A stretch of DNA of 64,000 bases from NCBI GenBank assembly GCA_937958185.1, contig CALFFN010000013.1:84039-148038 (forward strand). Reading direction: 5' to 3'. Position 1 is the stretch's first letter. Each line of letters starts with the position of its first letter. Source of the stretch: an uncultured Neglectibacter sp. (GTDB taxonomy: Bacteria; Bacillota; Clostridia; Oscillospirales; Acutalibacteraceae). Positions 26,183 to 35,102 of this stretch are shown piece by piece. The translations under genes were made by a program, and so were the position numbers. Under the pieces are notes generated by a model. It did not search any database. It was not told the origin of the DNA and saw only the letters and a program-made list of their open reading frames with translations.

Positions 26183-27046
26183 TTACCTCAAAATGCAGCT
26201 GAGATTTTGGAAAATCTTTTCTGCTGTTTCCGGGCGGTTCATGGTGTAAATATGGATATATTTCACGCCGTTGGCGATCAGGTCGATGATCTGCTCTGTA
26301 GCATAGGCAACGCCAGCCTGTTCCATAGCCAACGGATCGTCGGAAAATTTATCTGCAATGGCTTGAAAACGGGGAGGGAGCCGGGTGTTGGAAAGCTCAC
26401 AGCTGCGCTTGATCTGCCGGGCGTTGATGACAGGCATAATGCCGGGAATTACCGGCACGGTGATCCCTGCCGCCAGAACACGGTAACGGAAATTGTAGTA
26501 TACATTATTGTCAAAGAACATCTGGGTGGTAAGGAAATCACACCCGGCGTCCACTTTTTCCTTTAGAAAGCCGATGTCCGTTTCCTTATGCTCACACTCG
26601 ATGTGACCTTCCGGGTAGCAGGCGCCGCCAATGCAGAAATCCCCCTGGGAACGGATATCCCGGATCAACTCAATGGCGTATTTATAATCCCCCTCGTCTC
26701 CCGTAAAGTCTTTTGGCTTGTCACCTCGGAGCGCCAGAATATTTTCAATTCCGTTTGCTTTCATTTCTGCCAGACGGTTTCTGATATCCTCTTTCCGGGA
26801 AGCGACACAGGTCATGTGCGCCAGCGCCGGAGTGTGCATTTCATTTTGAATATGGGAAGCGATGTCCACTGTTTTTTTAGAGGTGCTGCCGCCGGCGCCG
26901 TAGGTCACGCTGACAAAATCAGCGCCCAGCTGGCAAATGCGGTCTGCCACCTGGATCACATTGTCAAACCCGTTTTCCTTTTTGGGCGGGAAAATCTCAC
27001 AGGAAACTGTGATTTTGTCCCTCTGGAGCAAATCTTTGATTCTCAT
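26183..27046 (-). CDS. metF: Methylenetetrahydrofolate reductase
   Basis: Reduces 5,10-methylenetetrahydrofolate to 5-methyltetrahydrofolate, the methyl donor for the methionine synthase encoded next. It has 287 residues with a complete TIM-barrel pattern. Signatures are the N-terminal SCEIFPPKKE, SVTYGAGGST, NILALRGDKP and TTQMFFDN. It is the first gene of metF - reactivation protein - metH, with a promoter about 150 nt upstream. Confidence 0.96.
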   Translation of the reverse strand: MRIKDLLQRDKITVSCEIFPPKKENGFDNVIQVADRICQLGADFVSVTYGAGGSTSKKTVDIASHIQNEMHTPALAHMTCVASRKEDIRNRLAEMKANGIENILALRGDKPKDFTGDEGDYKYAIELIRDIRSQGDFCIGGACYPEGHIECEHKETDIGFLKEKVDAGCDFLTTQMFFDNNVYYNFRYRVLAAGITVPVIPGIMPVINARQIKRSCELSNTRLPPRFQAIADKFSDDPLAMEQAGVAYATEQIIDLIANGVKYIHIYTMNRPETAEKIFQNLSCILR

Positions 27047-27193
27047 TTTCTTTCCCTCGTCGTTTTTCTTTTGAATATATTTATACCATAAGCGCTAAAG
27101 GCGCGTTGGTGTAATGTGCCGATTTCCCGTTGTGCATAGCACAGGCTGGGCAAGGCAGATGAAATGCTGTAATACCTGAAGACCTTTGCAGAT

Positions 27194-27221
27194 ATTATAG
27201 CATAATTGAGAATTTTTTCAA
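27194..27221 (-). promoter_or_regulatory. Promoter of the metF operon, with ~140-nt leader
   Basis: On the minus strand TTGAAA (27216-27221) lies 16 nt before TATAAT (27194-27199). The leader down to the metF start holds the inverted repeat AAGCGC/GCGCTT-like pairs near 27092-27106. I do not recognise a SAM, cobalamin or folate riboswitch in it. Confidence 0.6.
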
Positions 27222-27292
27222 TGAAAAAGAAATGTGAATAAGGCTTTTGGAAAAAACATAAACCTTTACGAAAAGATTCGGAGGGGAGAGCT

Positions 27293-28054
27293 ATGAAAAA
27301 AAGAGCCGGAAAGAAATTTATGTTTTTCTTGCTGTTCTGCGCATCGCTGGCGCTGTTTGTCGTGCAGACGATGCAGGCGTTTGGCATTGTACAGTTCCAT
27401 GCGGACCTGTTTGAAAAGAAAGGCACCGTGGTGCTGGACGCCGGGCACGGCGGAGAAGACGGGGGCGCTGTAGGAACAAACGGCAAGCTGGAAAAGGATA
27501 TCAACCTTGCCATAGCGCTGGAACTGGAAAAATATCTGAAACAGAACAATTTTGACGTGGTGATGATACGCTCCGGCGATTATTCCGTAGGCGACCAGAG
27601 CCTTTCCACCATTTCCGAGCGCAAAAGGTCCGATACCAAAAACCGCCTGCGCACTATTGAAGAAACAGGCGAGTGTATCTTTATCAGCATTCACCAAAAT
27701 CATTTTTCAGAAAGCAAGTACGACGGCGCGCAGGTGTTCTATTCGGGAAATCGGGAGGAAAGCGCTGTTCTGGCGGAAAGTATCCGTCAAAATATCGTTT
27801 CTTCCTTACAGCCGGAAAACCACCGGGAAAACAAGCAGGCGGAAAAAAGCATTTACCTGCTGTACCATTGTCAGGTGCCGTCCGTTCTGGTAGAGTGCGG
27901 ATTTCTCTCCAATCCTGCCGAAGCGGAAAAGCTGAGCCAGGAAAGCTATCAAAAATCCATGGCGGCGGCAATCTATAATGGTCTGATAGACTACCTGCAA
28001 ACTGTAAAAGAATCGCTTTCAGCCAGCTCAAACGTTGGCAGCGATCTTTCTTAA
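27293..28054 (+). CDS. cwlD: N-acetylmuramoyl-L-alanine amidase, CwlD-like
   Basis: Zinc amidase of the Amidase_3 family that cleaves the stem peptide from muramic acid. It has 253 residues. An N-terminal membrane anchor or signal (about 8-27) precedes the catalytic domain. Metal and catalytic positions are visible in VLDAGHGGEDGG, in a histidine at FISIHQNHF, and in VECGFLSN. The short length and single anchor match CwlD, which makes muramic lactam in spore cortex, but the same architecture occurs in vegetative amidases. A GGAGGGGAG ribosome site precedes the ATG. Confidence 0.88.
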   Translation: MKKRAGKKFMFFLLFCASLALFVVQTMQAFGIVQFHADLFEKKGTVVLDAGHGGEDGGAVGTNGKLEKDINLAIALELEKYLKQNNFDVVMIRSGDYSVGDQSLSTISERKRSDTKNRLRTIEETGECIFISIHQNHFSESKYDGAQVFYSGNREESAVLAESIRQNIVSSLQPENHRENKQAEKSIYLLYHCQVPSVLVECGFLSNPAEAEKLSQESYQKSMAAAIYNGLIDYLQTVKESLSASSNVGSDLS

Positions 28055-28066
28055 AATATTTCCCGA

Positions 28067-28095
28067 TTGGCAAACCGGGAAAACTGTGATATACT
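28067..28095 (+). promoter_or_regulatory. Promoter of radA
   Basis: TTGGCA (28067-28072), a 17-nt spacer and TATACT (28090-28095), 60 nt before the radA ATG. Confidence 0.6.
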
Positions 28096-28154
28096 ATATC
28101 TTGTAATAAATAGGGGAGAAACACCTATCTTTGCAGGAACGGAGCAGGAAACCA

Positions 28155-29528
28155 ATGGCAGGGAAAAGCAAAATTACTTACGAATGCACCAAATGCGGCT
28201 ATCAGTCTGCAAAATGGCTGGGAAGGTGCCCGGATTGCGGCGAATGGAACAGCATGGAAGAAACGGTGGCGGAGCCTGTGACCTCCACTCGTAGCGCCGC
28301 GGTTCGTACGGCAGGCGGGGGAGCGCTGGTGCGCGCTACGTCCATCAATGAGATCAGTACGGAAGACGAGCACCGCTACCACACCGGGCTGTCAGAGCTG
28401 GACAGAGTGCTGGGCGGCGGAATTGTAAAAGGCTCGCTGGTGCTGATATCCGGCGACCCCGGTATCGGAAAATCCACGCTGTTGCTGCAAATTTGTGAGT
28501 TTATGGGGCAAACGCTGAAGATCCTTTACGTATCGGGAGAGGAATCAGCCCGGCAAATCAAGCTGAGAGCAACCAGGCTCGGAGTGCAAAGCCCGAATTT
28601 GAAGATTTTGACCCAGACCGATGTGCAGTATATCACGGAGGAAATTCGGGAAGAAAAGCCCGATCTCGTTATGATAGACTCTATCCAGACTATGAACCAT
28701 ACCGATTTATCCTCTTCGCCGGGCAGCATCACCCAAGTGCGGGAATGCACCAACACCATGATGCGCTGCGCAAAATCTCTGGATATTCCCGTTATCATCG
28801 TAGGGCACGTCAACAAAGACGGCGCCATTGCAGGTCCAAAGGTACTGGAGCACATTGTAGACGCCGTGCTGTATTTTGAGGGAGACCGGCAGATGACTTA
28901 CCGCATTCTGCGGGCTGTGAAGAACCGTTATGGCTCCACCAATGAAATTGGCGTGTTCGATATGGGGGAAAGCGGTCTGCAGCAGGTGGAAAATCCATCT
29001 CAGGCAATGCTTTCCGGCAGACCAAAGGACGTTTCCGGCACCTGCGTTACCGCCGTGATGGAGGGTTCCCGCCCAATCTTGGCAGAGATCCAGGGCTTGG
29101 CGACCACCTCCGGCTTTGGCACGCCGCGCCGAATGTCAACAGGCTTCGATTATAACCGTATGGCGCTGATTTTGGCGGTTCTGGAAAAGCGGGCAGGATA
29201 TTATTTTTCCAATCTGGACGCTTATCTGAACGTGGTCGGCGGGCTGCGGCTGGACGAACCCTCTGTTGACCTTGCGGTAGCCATGGCGCTGATTTCCAGC
29301 CTGAAGGACAAGCCTATCAGGGAAGATACTGTGGTGTTTGGAGAAATCGGTCTGGCAGGGGAGCTGCGCAGCGTGAACCGGGCAGAGCTCCGCATTTCCG
29401 AAGCCTCGCGGCTGGGGTTTACCCGCTGCATTGTTCCGTATCACAATTTGAAGGGGATCAATCACCCTCAGGAAATTGAGGTAATTGGCGCAAAAAATAT
29501 CCGTGACGCCTATGAAGCTGCCACATGA
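28155..29528 (+). CDS. radA: DNA repair protein RadA
   Basis: RecA-like ATPase that processes recombination intermediates by driving branch migration. It has 457 residues from the ATG at 28155, which has GGAG 9 nt upstream; an in-frame TTG 24 bp earlier lacks one. The N-terminal zinc finger uses Cys11, Cys14, Cys25 and Cys28. Walker A is GDPGIGKS at 100-107; the RadA-specific KNRYG motif is in VKNRYGSTNEIG; the C-terminal third is Lon-protease-like without catalytic residues. The next gene overlaps the stop by 4 bp. Confidence 0.97.
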   Translation: MAGKSKITYECTKCGYQSAKWLGRCPDCGEWNSMEETVAEPVTSTRSAAVRTAGGGALVRATSINEISTEDEHRYHTGLSELDRVLGGGIVKGSLVLISGDPGIGKSTLLLQICEFMGQTLKILYVSGEESARQIKLRATRLGVQSPNLKILTQTDVQYITEEIREEKPDLVMIDSIQTMNHTDLSSSPGSITQVRECTNTMMRCAKSLDIPVIIVGHVNKDGAIAGPKVLEHIVDAVLYFEGDRQMTYRILRAVKNRYGSTNEIGVFDMGESGLQQVENPSQAMLSGRPKDVSGTCVTAVMEGSRPILAEIQGLATTSGFGTPRRMSTGFDYNRMALILAVLEKRAGYYFSNLDAYLNVVGGLRLDEPSVDLAVAMALISSLKDKPIREDTVVFGEIGLAGELRSVNRAELRISEASRLGFTRCIVPYHNLKGINHPQEIEVIGAKNIRDAYEAAT

Positions 29529-30265
29529 AAACTTTATTTTCCATTCCAAGGCTGCCAAACACGACGGCAAAGCTGGTGCTGATATCCGGCGAATATCCTG
29601 CCTTTGCGCAGAAGCTGCGGGAAATGCAGATAGATACTATTGAAACAGAGCGGGACAGTAGGCTGCCGCCACCAGTAGCTTTCCACCCGGATATGCAGGC
29701 GTGTATCCTAAGCAAGGAAATTATGTTCGTTTTGCAGGGAAGCCCTTTAGTACAGAAGCTGTCAGGTTATGGGATATACCCAGAAGAAACAGAACGGGAG
29801 CCGGGAAATGTCTATCCGGCTGATGTTTTATGCAATGCCTTTGTTTGGAACAAATTTTTGTGCGGGAATTTGCCGGTACTTGATGGTAGACTGCGGAGAG
29901 CCTCCAAACAGCTGGGATACAGGGAAATATTTGTTCGACAAGGGTATGCAGCTTGTTCTGTGGCGTTGGTGAATGAAAAAGCCGCCATAACATCGGACAG
30001 GGGAATCGCAAAGGCTTTGCGCCAATTTGGCGCTGACGTTTTAGAGATTCAGCCGGGTCATATTGAGCTGCCAGGGTACAGCACAGGCTTTACCGGCGGC
30101 TGCTGCGGGAAATTGTCACCGGGGCTGATGGCGTTTTCCGGGAGTCTGGAAAGTCACCCGGACGGTTTGCGGATCAAAAGCTTTCTTACAGACCGGGGAA
30201 TAAAAACTGTAGAACTGAGCAGCGACAGGTTGCTGGACATTGGCGGAATTATTCCACTGCAATAA
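29525..30265 (+). CDS. DUF6873-like protein (possible GME/pentein fold)
   Basis: 246-residue protein of no known role. It resembles a family found downstream of radA in clostridia and annotated as DUF6873 with a guanidine-modifying-enzyme (pentein) fold. Repeating beta-beta-alpha pattern, a conserved HPDM near residue 54, an SDRGIAKAL segment near 158 and GGCCGKL near 189 are visible. A catalytic triad like that of arginine deiminase is not certain. Its ATGA overlap with radA implies co-translation. No membrane segment or signal is seen. The family call comes from memory of the pattern. Confidence 0.6.
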   Translation: MKTLFSIPRLPNTTAKLVLISGEYPAFAQKLREMQIDTIETERDSRLPPPVAFHPDMQACILSKEIMFVLQGSPLVQKLSGYGIYPEETEREPGNVYPADVLCNAFVWNKFLCGNLPVLDGRLRRASKQLGYREIFVRQGYAACSVALVNEKAAITSDRGIAKALRQFGADVLEIQPGHIELPGYSTGFTGGCCGKLSPGLMAFSGSLESHPDGLRIKSFLTDRGIKTVELSSDRLLDIGGIIPLQ

Positions 30266-30418
30266 TGAACAGGTACTTGCAGGAAACAAAGTGCGTGTGG
30301 AGGAACAGAAGCGATTCATGAAATTTCCACTTGGCATGCATGAAGAAAAACGTTTCTCTGAAAAAAGGAAGCAATTTATAAAGGAAGCGTCCCAAAATGG
30401 GCAGGTAAAAAACGAAAT

Positions 30419-30456
30419 CCTAAATTATAGAAAATGAATATTTTCTATAATTTAGG
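30419..30456. promoter_or_regulatory. Perfect 16-bp inverted repeat upstream of the XerC-like gene
   Basis: CCTAAATTATAGAAAA (30419-30434), a 6-nt loop TGAATA and its exact complement (30441-30456). No T run follows on the plus strand. The hairpin ends 20 nt before an AAGGAGG site. It could be a terminator for minus-strand transcription, an RNA stabiliser or an operator. Confidence 0.7.
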
Positions 30457-30495
30457 AGAGATTAAAAACAGAAATAAGGAGGTTATCCTACAGAA

Positions 30496-31530
30496 ATGAG
30501 CTTTTCCATTAAAGACGATATGCCATACGTGGTACAGGAATATGCCATGTATTTGCGCAACATCAAGGGTTTATCCGCAAAAACCGTGGAACAGTATTGC
30601 AAAGACCTGCGGACTTTTTTTCGATTTATCAAATTGGACCGCGGTCTTTGTGGCGAGATTCCCATGTCTGAAACTCCTGTGCAAGACGTGGATATTGATT
30701 TTATCAAATCCATTCGAGCCTACGACGTATTTTCTTTTATGAACTTCGTGGCTGACGAGCGAAATAATATGGCGTCTACCCGGCAGCGAAAATCCACCTC
30801 GCTGAAATCCTTTTTCAATTATCTGACGGTCCATGAGAAGCTGCTAAATGAAAATCCCACAGAGAACCTGACTCCCCCAAAAAAGAAGAAGTCTCTTCCC
30901 CATTTTTTATCTCTCGAACAAAGTATCGAACTATTGAACGCAGTAGAAGGACCCAATGCGGAGCGCGACCGCTGCATTCTGACGCTGTTTCTAAACTGTG
31001 GAATGCGGCTTTCCGAGCTGGTTTCCATCAATCTTTCCGACGTGATACACAACAATTCTACCCTGCGGATTCTGGGCAAAGGCAATAAAGAGCGCATTGT
31101 GTACTTAAATCAGGCGTGCCTGGAAGCAATCGACGCCTATCTGGCTGTGCGCCCAAAAGACAATGTGATAGACCGAAACGCCCTGTTTCTCAGTAACCGC
31201 GGCACCCGAATAAAGCCTATCACAGTGGAGCTTATGGTCAAGAAATACCTGGACAAAATCGGCCTCAGCGGTCCTGGATATTCTGTTCACAAGCTGCGCC
31301 ACACCGCCGCCACGCTCATGTATCGGTATGGCGGCGTAGATATCCGCGTCCTTCAGGATATTCTGGGTCATGCCAATCTGGGCACTACAGAAATTTATAC
31401 CCATACCTCCAGCGACCAGATGGAACAGGCAATCAACGCAAACCCTCTGGCAAATGTCACGAAGCGAAAATCAAAGCCCAGTAGTAAAGCCGTTTTACTT
31501 GACGGCGAACAGGACGAACCAGATGAATAA
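30496..31530 (+). CDS. xerC: Tyrosine recombinase, XerC-like
   Basis: Site-specific recombinase of 344 residues. The N-terminal SAM-like core-binding domain spans about 15-135 and is about 20 residues longer than XerC of E. coli. The catalytic residues are present: Arg in GMRLSEL, Lys in GKGNKER, HxxR in HKLRHTAA, His in LGHANLGTT and the nucleophile Tyr in EIYTHTS. The C-terminal tail is basic then acidic. With the XerD-like gene at 33.6-34.5 kb it could form the heterodimer that resolves chromosome dimers at dif. It is not flanked by prophage or element genes. AAGGAGG lies 13 nt before the ATG, rather far. Confidence 0.85.
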   Translation: MSFSIKDDMPYVVQEYAMYLRNIKGLSAKTVEQYCKDLRTFFRFIKLDRGLCGEIPMSETPVQDVDIDFIKSIRAYDVFSFMNFVADERNNMASTRQRKSTSLKSFFNYLTVHEKLLNENPTENLTPPKKKKSLPHFLSLEQSIELLNAVEGPNAERDRCILTLFLNCGMRLSELVSINLSDVIHNNSTLRILGKGNKERIVYLNQACLEAIDAYLAVRPKDNVIDRNALFLSNRGTRIKPITVELMVKKYLDKIGLSGPGYSVHKLRHTAATLMYRYGGVDIRVLQDILGHANLGTTEIYTHTSSDQMEQAINANPLANVTKRKSKPSSKAVLLDGEQDEPDE

Positions 31531-31586
31531 CCCGATCGAACTCTGTTTTCCTTTCAGATTTCAAAAAGCTATGAGGAGACGCTATC

Positions 31587-32414
31587 ATGCAATTCGGAAT
31601 GCCAACGTTAGTGGAAAATCGAACATTGGAAGAAAATATTGCTTTGTGCAAAAGATTGGGTTTAAGCTTCATCGAGTTGAACATGAATTTTCCAGAATAC
31701 CAACTAAACCGACTGGAAAGGGTAAATGCTTTACTGGAAGCCGCAAGTTCGGCAGGGATCTATTACACCATACACCTTGATGAAAATCTGGATATCGCAA
31801 ATTTCAATCAGCTTGTGTCTTCCGCGTACCTTGAAACGGTTCAAAGAACCATTGATGTCGCAAAGAAGCTGATCGGTCTGCGCGATAGATACGGAGACGT
31901 ATCCCAGCCTCTTGTCCTTAATATGCACATAAACCACGGTATCTATATTACCCTTCCTAATCAAAAGGTCCAGATGTATGAGCGAAATTTTGATACCTAC
32001 AAAAGCTCTTATTTGCTTTTCCGAAAGCTGTGTGAAAAGTGGATCGGCAGTGCAGATATCGTGATTTCTATTGAAAACACCGACCTCTTTCGGTATTATG
32101 AGAGAAAGGTGATTGAACAGTTGCTGCAAAGCCCTGCATTTTGCTTGACCTGGGATATTGGGCATTCCAAAGCAGCCGGAGAAAGAGATCGTTCTTTTCT
32201 TGAGACACACCAGCCAAAGCTGTGCCATTTCCATATTCATGACGGCACAGAAGCTCCTCCTAAAAACCATCTTGCCCTTGGCGACGGTGAAATAGAGTTG
32301 GAGAAAAGGCTTCAGCTTGCAAAAAAACGCAATGCCAGGTGTGTGCTGGAAACAAAAACTGCCGCAGCTTTGGAAAAATCCGTGCACTGGCTGAAACAAA
32401 GAAATTATCTCTAA
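31587..32414 (+). CDS. Sugar phosphate isomerase/epimerase (AP endonuclease 2-like TIM barrel)
   Basis: 275-residue xylose-isomerase-like TIM barrel. Metal-binding pattern residues are visible along the strands: FIELNMNFP, YTIHLDENLD, ISIENTD, LTWDIGHSKAAG and CHFHIHDG, with a final Glu in CVLETK. This set of Glu, Asp and His residues matches divalent-metal isomerases and endonuclease IV relatives. The substrate is unknown. It lies 56 bp after the XerC-like gene and ends at a strong terminator. Confidence 0.83.
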   Translation: MQFGMPTLVENRTLEENIALCKRLGLSFIELNMNFPEYQLNRLERVNALLEAASSAGIYYTIHLDENLDIANFNQLVSSAYLETVQRTIDVAKKLIGLRDRYGDVSQPLVLNMHINHGIYITLPNQKVQMYERNFDTYKSSYLLFRKLCEKWIGSADIVISIENTDLFRYYERKVIEQLLQSPAFCLTWDIGHSKAAGERDRSFLETHQPKLCHFHIHDGTEAPPKNHLALGDGEIELEKRLQLAKKRNARCVLETKTAAALEKSVHWLKQRNYL

Positions 32415-32418
32415 CGCT

Positions 32419-32463
32419 AAAAAAGGAACCCGGAATCAACATGATTTTCCGGGTTCCTTTTTT
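32419..32463. terminator. Bidirectional terminator at the point of convergence
   Basis: A perfect 11-bp stem GGAACCCGGAA (32425-32435) with TTCCGGGTTCC (32447-32457), A run before and T run after. It separates the plus-strand block from the minus-strand block. Confidence 0.93.
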
Positions 32464-32489
32464 ATATGAGAGTTCCTTGCTTCGGTTCT

Positions 32490-33512
32490 TTACAAATTGT
32501 GTTCTTCTCTTTCCTGCTCTGTCAACTGAGACTGCTTTACAAGCTTCCCGTTGATATACACGTATTTGTCTTCGTCAGAGCGCTGCTCCCTGGAAGGCTC
32601 TTTGAATATTCCCGGAAAGCTCGCCGTTACGGAATCGCCCTCCGCCGGATTTTTCCTGCCGGCATTTTTCTCTTCCTCCAGCTTTCTCTGATAAGGCTGG
32701 ATCAAATATTGGTCAATGACGGGATATATAGTGAAATTGATAAGGTAGCTGACAAAGGAAAACAGCAGTAAAATCACTATCCAGAAGAAAATCATTACGG
32801 TCAGCGGCATAATGGGAATCAACAGCACCGCAATGACCAAAGCTGCCAAAACCAAAGTGATCAGTAGATTCCTGCCAAACCCGGCAAGAACGAAAATCAG
32901 GGCGTTTTTATAAACTTGCCCGAATTTCAGATCAAAGGTCACAAACATAACGGGAATATAATACTGCGCCCATAAGAACGTCACTGCAACCACGATACAG
33001 ACCCAGAAGGGCACATACAGCAAGGCGTTTGACACCGCGTTGTTGTAATAATATATCATAGCAAAGCTCAGTACCACGTACAGCAAGTACGTGACGAAGC
33101 CGTTCAGCAGGAAGTATTTCCAGTTGTTTTTTACGGCGCTCCAAAAATCGGACCAGACAAAAGCGTGCTCCTCACGGGCAAAGTTCCGCGTCACATAGGT
33201 CAGCCCGGCGGTAAAAGGAGCTAACATCACCACAGGCAGCGGCACAACGTACAAGTTCCAGATATCCAGCGTGACCTTCCCGCTGGCAGTCATTATCTGT
33301 ATGACGATATGCGGCAAAAACAGGTAGATACAAGCCATCAGGACAGCTACCACTACGGCAGGTATCATAAAGATCAGATTCAGTTGGAGCAGTTTAGTGA
33401 ATTTTCTGCCGTATATTTCAAAAAAGCGGATCGGCGCAGCCTTGGGGATCTCGTCTTTTTCCACGCCGGGTCCCGGCTTATTGTAGCTCCCCCAAAAGTT
33501 AAAAAGACCCAT
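32490..33512 (-). CDS. DUF624/YesL-like membrane protein
   Basis: 340-residue integral membrane protein. Six hydrophobic segments are visible (about 45-72, 86-106, 135-160, 165-192, 205-245 split in two, 250-275), and a charged cytoplasmic tail of about 60 residues (RKLEEEKNAGRKNP...). The N-terminal FFEIYGRKFTKLLQLNL and the aromatic pattern fit the DUF624 family (YesL), often found with carbohydrate-uptake genes. No sugar transporter is nearby, so the role stays open. Confidence 0.75.
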   Translation of the reverse strand: MGLFNFWGSYNKPGPGVEKDEIPKAAPIRFFEIYGRKFTKLLQLNLIFMIPAVVVAVLMACIYLFLPHIVIQIMTASGKVTLDIWNLYVVPLPVVMLAPFTAGLTYVTRNFAREEHAFVWSDFWSAVKNNWKYFLLNGFVTYLLYVVLSFAMIYYYNNAVSNALLYVPFWVCIVVAVTFLWAQYYIPVMFVTFDLKFGQVYKNALIFVLAGFGRNLLITLVLAALVIAVLLIPIMPLTVMIFFWIVILLLFSFVSYLINFTIYPVIDQYLIQPYQRKLEEEKNAGRKNPAEGDSVTASFPGIFKEPSREQRSDEDKYVYINGKLVKQSQLTEQEREEHNL

Positions 33513-33565
33513 ATTTCTCTCCTAACTGAAACTGATTTATTGTTTGGAATGCTTGTCCGGCAGGC

Positions 33566-34456
33566 TTATCCTATCTTCGCCTTGGGGTGGCAGTCCTGAT
33601 AGACGCGCTTCACATGGTTGTCCAACAGCTGGACGTACACCTGCGTGGAGGAAATATCCGCATGACCCATCATGGTCTGGATATCTTTCACAGAAGCGCC
33701 GTTTTCCAGCAGATGCAGCGCAAAGGAATGGCGCAGCGTATGGGGCGTGATTTCCTTACTGATACCGGCTTCCGTGGCATAGCCTTTTACGATCTTCCAG
33801 AAGCCCTGGCGGGTCAGCCTGCCGCCGTTCAAATTGACAAACAGGGCGTTTTCGCTTTCAGGACCTGCGATCAGACCGCGCATTCGATAGATATAATCGG
33901 AAACCGCCACTACCGCAGACGGATAAATGGGGATTGGGCGGATTCCTTTGCTCCCCCTGCAGTACAGCACGCCGGAGCGGAGATTGATGTCCTTGATATT
34001 CAAATTGATAAGCTCGGAAACGCGAATGCCGGTAGCGTAAAGAAGCTCCAGCATCGCCTTGTCCCGGCAGCCCTTGGGCTCAGTGATATCCGGCTGCGCC
34101 AGCAGACGTTCGATATCTTCCCCGGAAAGCACCTGAGGAAGCTTTTTCACCGTTTTTTCCAGCTTGATCCCCTTTGCGGGGTTATAATCCAGCATTCCCC
34201 GGAAAATGAGAAACTTGTAAAAGCAGCGTACAGACGCCAGGTTCCGGGAAATCGTGGTGGGAGACCGTTTCAGGTCGTGCAGGTGGTCAATATATTCCTG
34301 AATGACTGCCTCGTCTGCCTCAACAGGCGCAACGCCACGCTCAGACAAAAACTCCAAAAAAGACATCACATCACGGAGATAAGACTCCCGTGTGTTTGCC
34401 GAGTTGGACTTCTGGTTTGTCAGATAATCGCTAAACATCGAATAATAGTCATTCAT
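33566..34456 (-). CDS. xerD: Tyrosine recombinase XerD
   Basis: 296-residue site-specific recombinase of the standard XerD size. Catalytic residues: Arg in GIRVSEL, Lys in CRGSKGIRP, HxxR in HTLRHSFALHLLENGA, His in MGHADISSTQ and the nucleophile Tyr in QVYVQL. HLLENGA and MMGHADISSTQVY are strongly XerD-like. spoIIM lies 29 bp upstream on the same strand, as near ripX in Bacillus. The candidate dif site is 1.1 kb away. It probably partners the XerC-like protein encoded at 30.5 kb. Confidence 0.93.
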   Translation of the reverse strand: MNDYYSMFSDYLTNQKSNSANTRESYLRDVMSFLEFLSERGVAPVEADEAVIQEYIDHLHDLKRSPTTISRNLASVRCFYKFLIFRGMLDYNPAKGIKLEKTVKKLPQVLSGEDIERLLAQPDITEPKGCRDKAMLELLYATGIRVSELINLNIKDINLRSGVLYCRGSKGIRPIPIYPSAVVAVSDYIYRMRGLIAGPESENALFVNLNGGRLTRQGFWKIVKGYATEAGISKEITPHTLRHSFALHLLENGASVKDIQTMMGHADISSTQVYVQLLDNHVKRVYQDCHPKAKIG

Positions 34457-34484
34457 CCCTTACTTCCCCACTTTCTACAGACCT

Positions 34485-35102
34485 CTATACAAAGAACAGG
34501 ACGCCGAGCATTGCCAAACCACCGCACAGAAAAGAAGATACGACCAAAATACAGAGAAAGGCAATATAGTCTTTCCAATAGCTGCGGAAATCAAGTGTTG
34601 CCGATTTCCGAAAATCATCGGAAAATTGTACCGCCCGTACTCCAAATAGCAGGAGCAGAATGGACGAGACGGCAGCGCCGGGCAAATATATCAACGCAAA
34701 TTTCCCCAAACCATACAGCCCGTCCGCCCAAAGGGCGGAAGAAACTGCGATCCCCATAGCAGCGCCCTTACATAAGAGCAGACAGGGCGTCAGGAAACAG
34801 CCAAAAGCTGTAAAGCCAGAGAGAAATATTACAGTCAGGAAAATAAGCGAATGAAGCAAAAGTGTGGAAAAACAGGACAAAAAACCTGCTGCAGGCTGCG
34901 GAACGCCGGAAAAGAATAAGGGAAATAAATTTCGCTCCCGCAGCCCGTCAGGGATAAGAAACAGAAACGAACCTGCCAGCACTCCGGCAAAAAGCAATAA
35001 CGATAAACAGAGAAACGTTCCCTTTCGATGGGAACACTTGTCCCAAAAAACTGTGCTCTCCAATCTGGGGCAGTCAGGCAGTGAAACAATTTTTCTTTTC
35101 AT
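34485..35102 (-). CDS. spoIIM: Stage II sporulation protein M (SpoIIM)
   Basis: 205-residue membrane protein with five hydrophobic segments and the SpoIIM pattern (a long first extracellular loop, then GFTAFGCFLTPCLLLCKGAAMG). SpoIIM works with SpoIID and SpoIIP to thin peptidoglycan during forespore engulfment. The start at 35102 was chosen because AAGGAAG lies 9 nt upstream; an earlier in-frame ATG has no ribosome site. The neighbourhood with xerD matches Bacillus. It is the clearest hint in the window that the organism is, or descends from, a spore former. Confidence 0.8.
   Translation of the reverse strand: MKRKIVSLPDCPRLESTVFWDKCSHRKGTFLCLSLLLFAGVLAGSFLFLIPDGLRERNLFPLFFSGVPQPAAGFLSCFSTLLLHSLIFLTVIFLSGFTAFGCFLTPCLLLCKGAAMGIAVSSALWADGLYGLGKFALIYLPGAAVSSILLLLFGVRAVQFSDDFRKSATLDFRSYWKDYIAFLCILVVSSFLCGGLAMLGVLFFV

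Noticed and set aside
27047..27193. Possible cobalamin or SAM riboswitch in the metF leader
   Set aside because: The gene content would fit, but none of the conserved core blocks of these riboswitches could be found.
30240..30437. 65-codon plus-strand frame after the DUF6873-like gene
   Set aside because: It begins inside the upstream gene, lacks a ribosome site and ends in the 16-bp hairpin.
30496..34456. Two tyrosine recombinases as marks of an integrated element
   Set aside because: No phage, conjugation or cargo genes lie between or around them and one is clearly XerD beside spoIIM; housekeeping Xer recombinases fit better.
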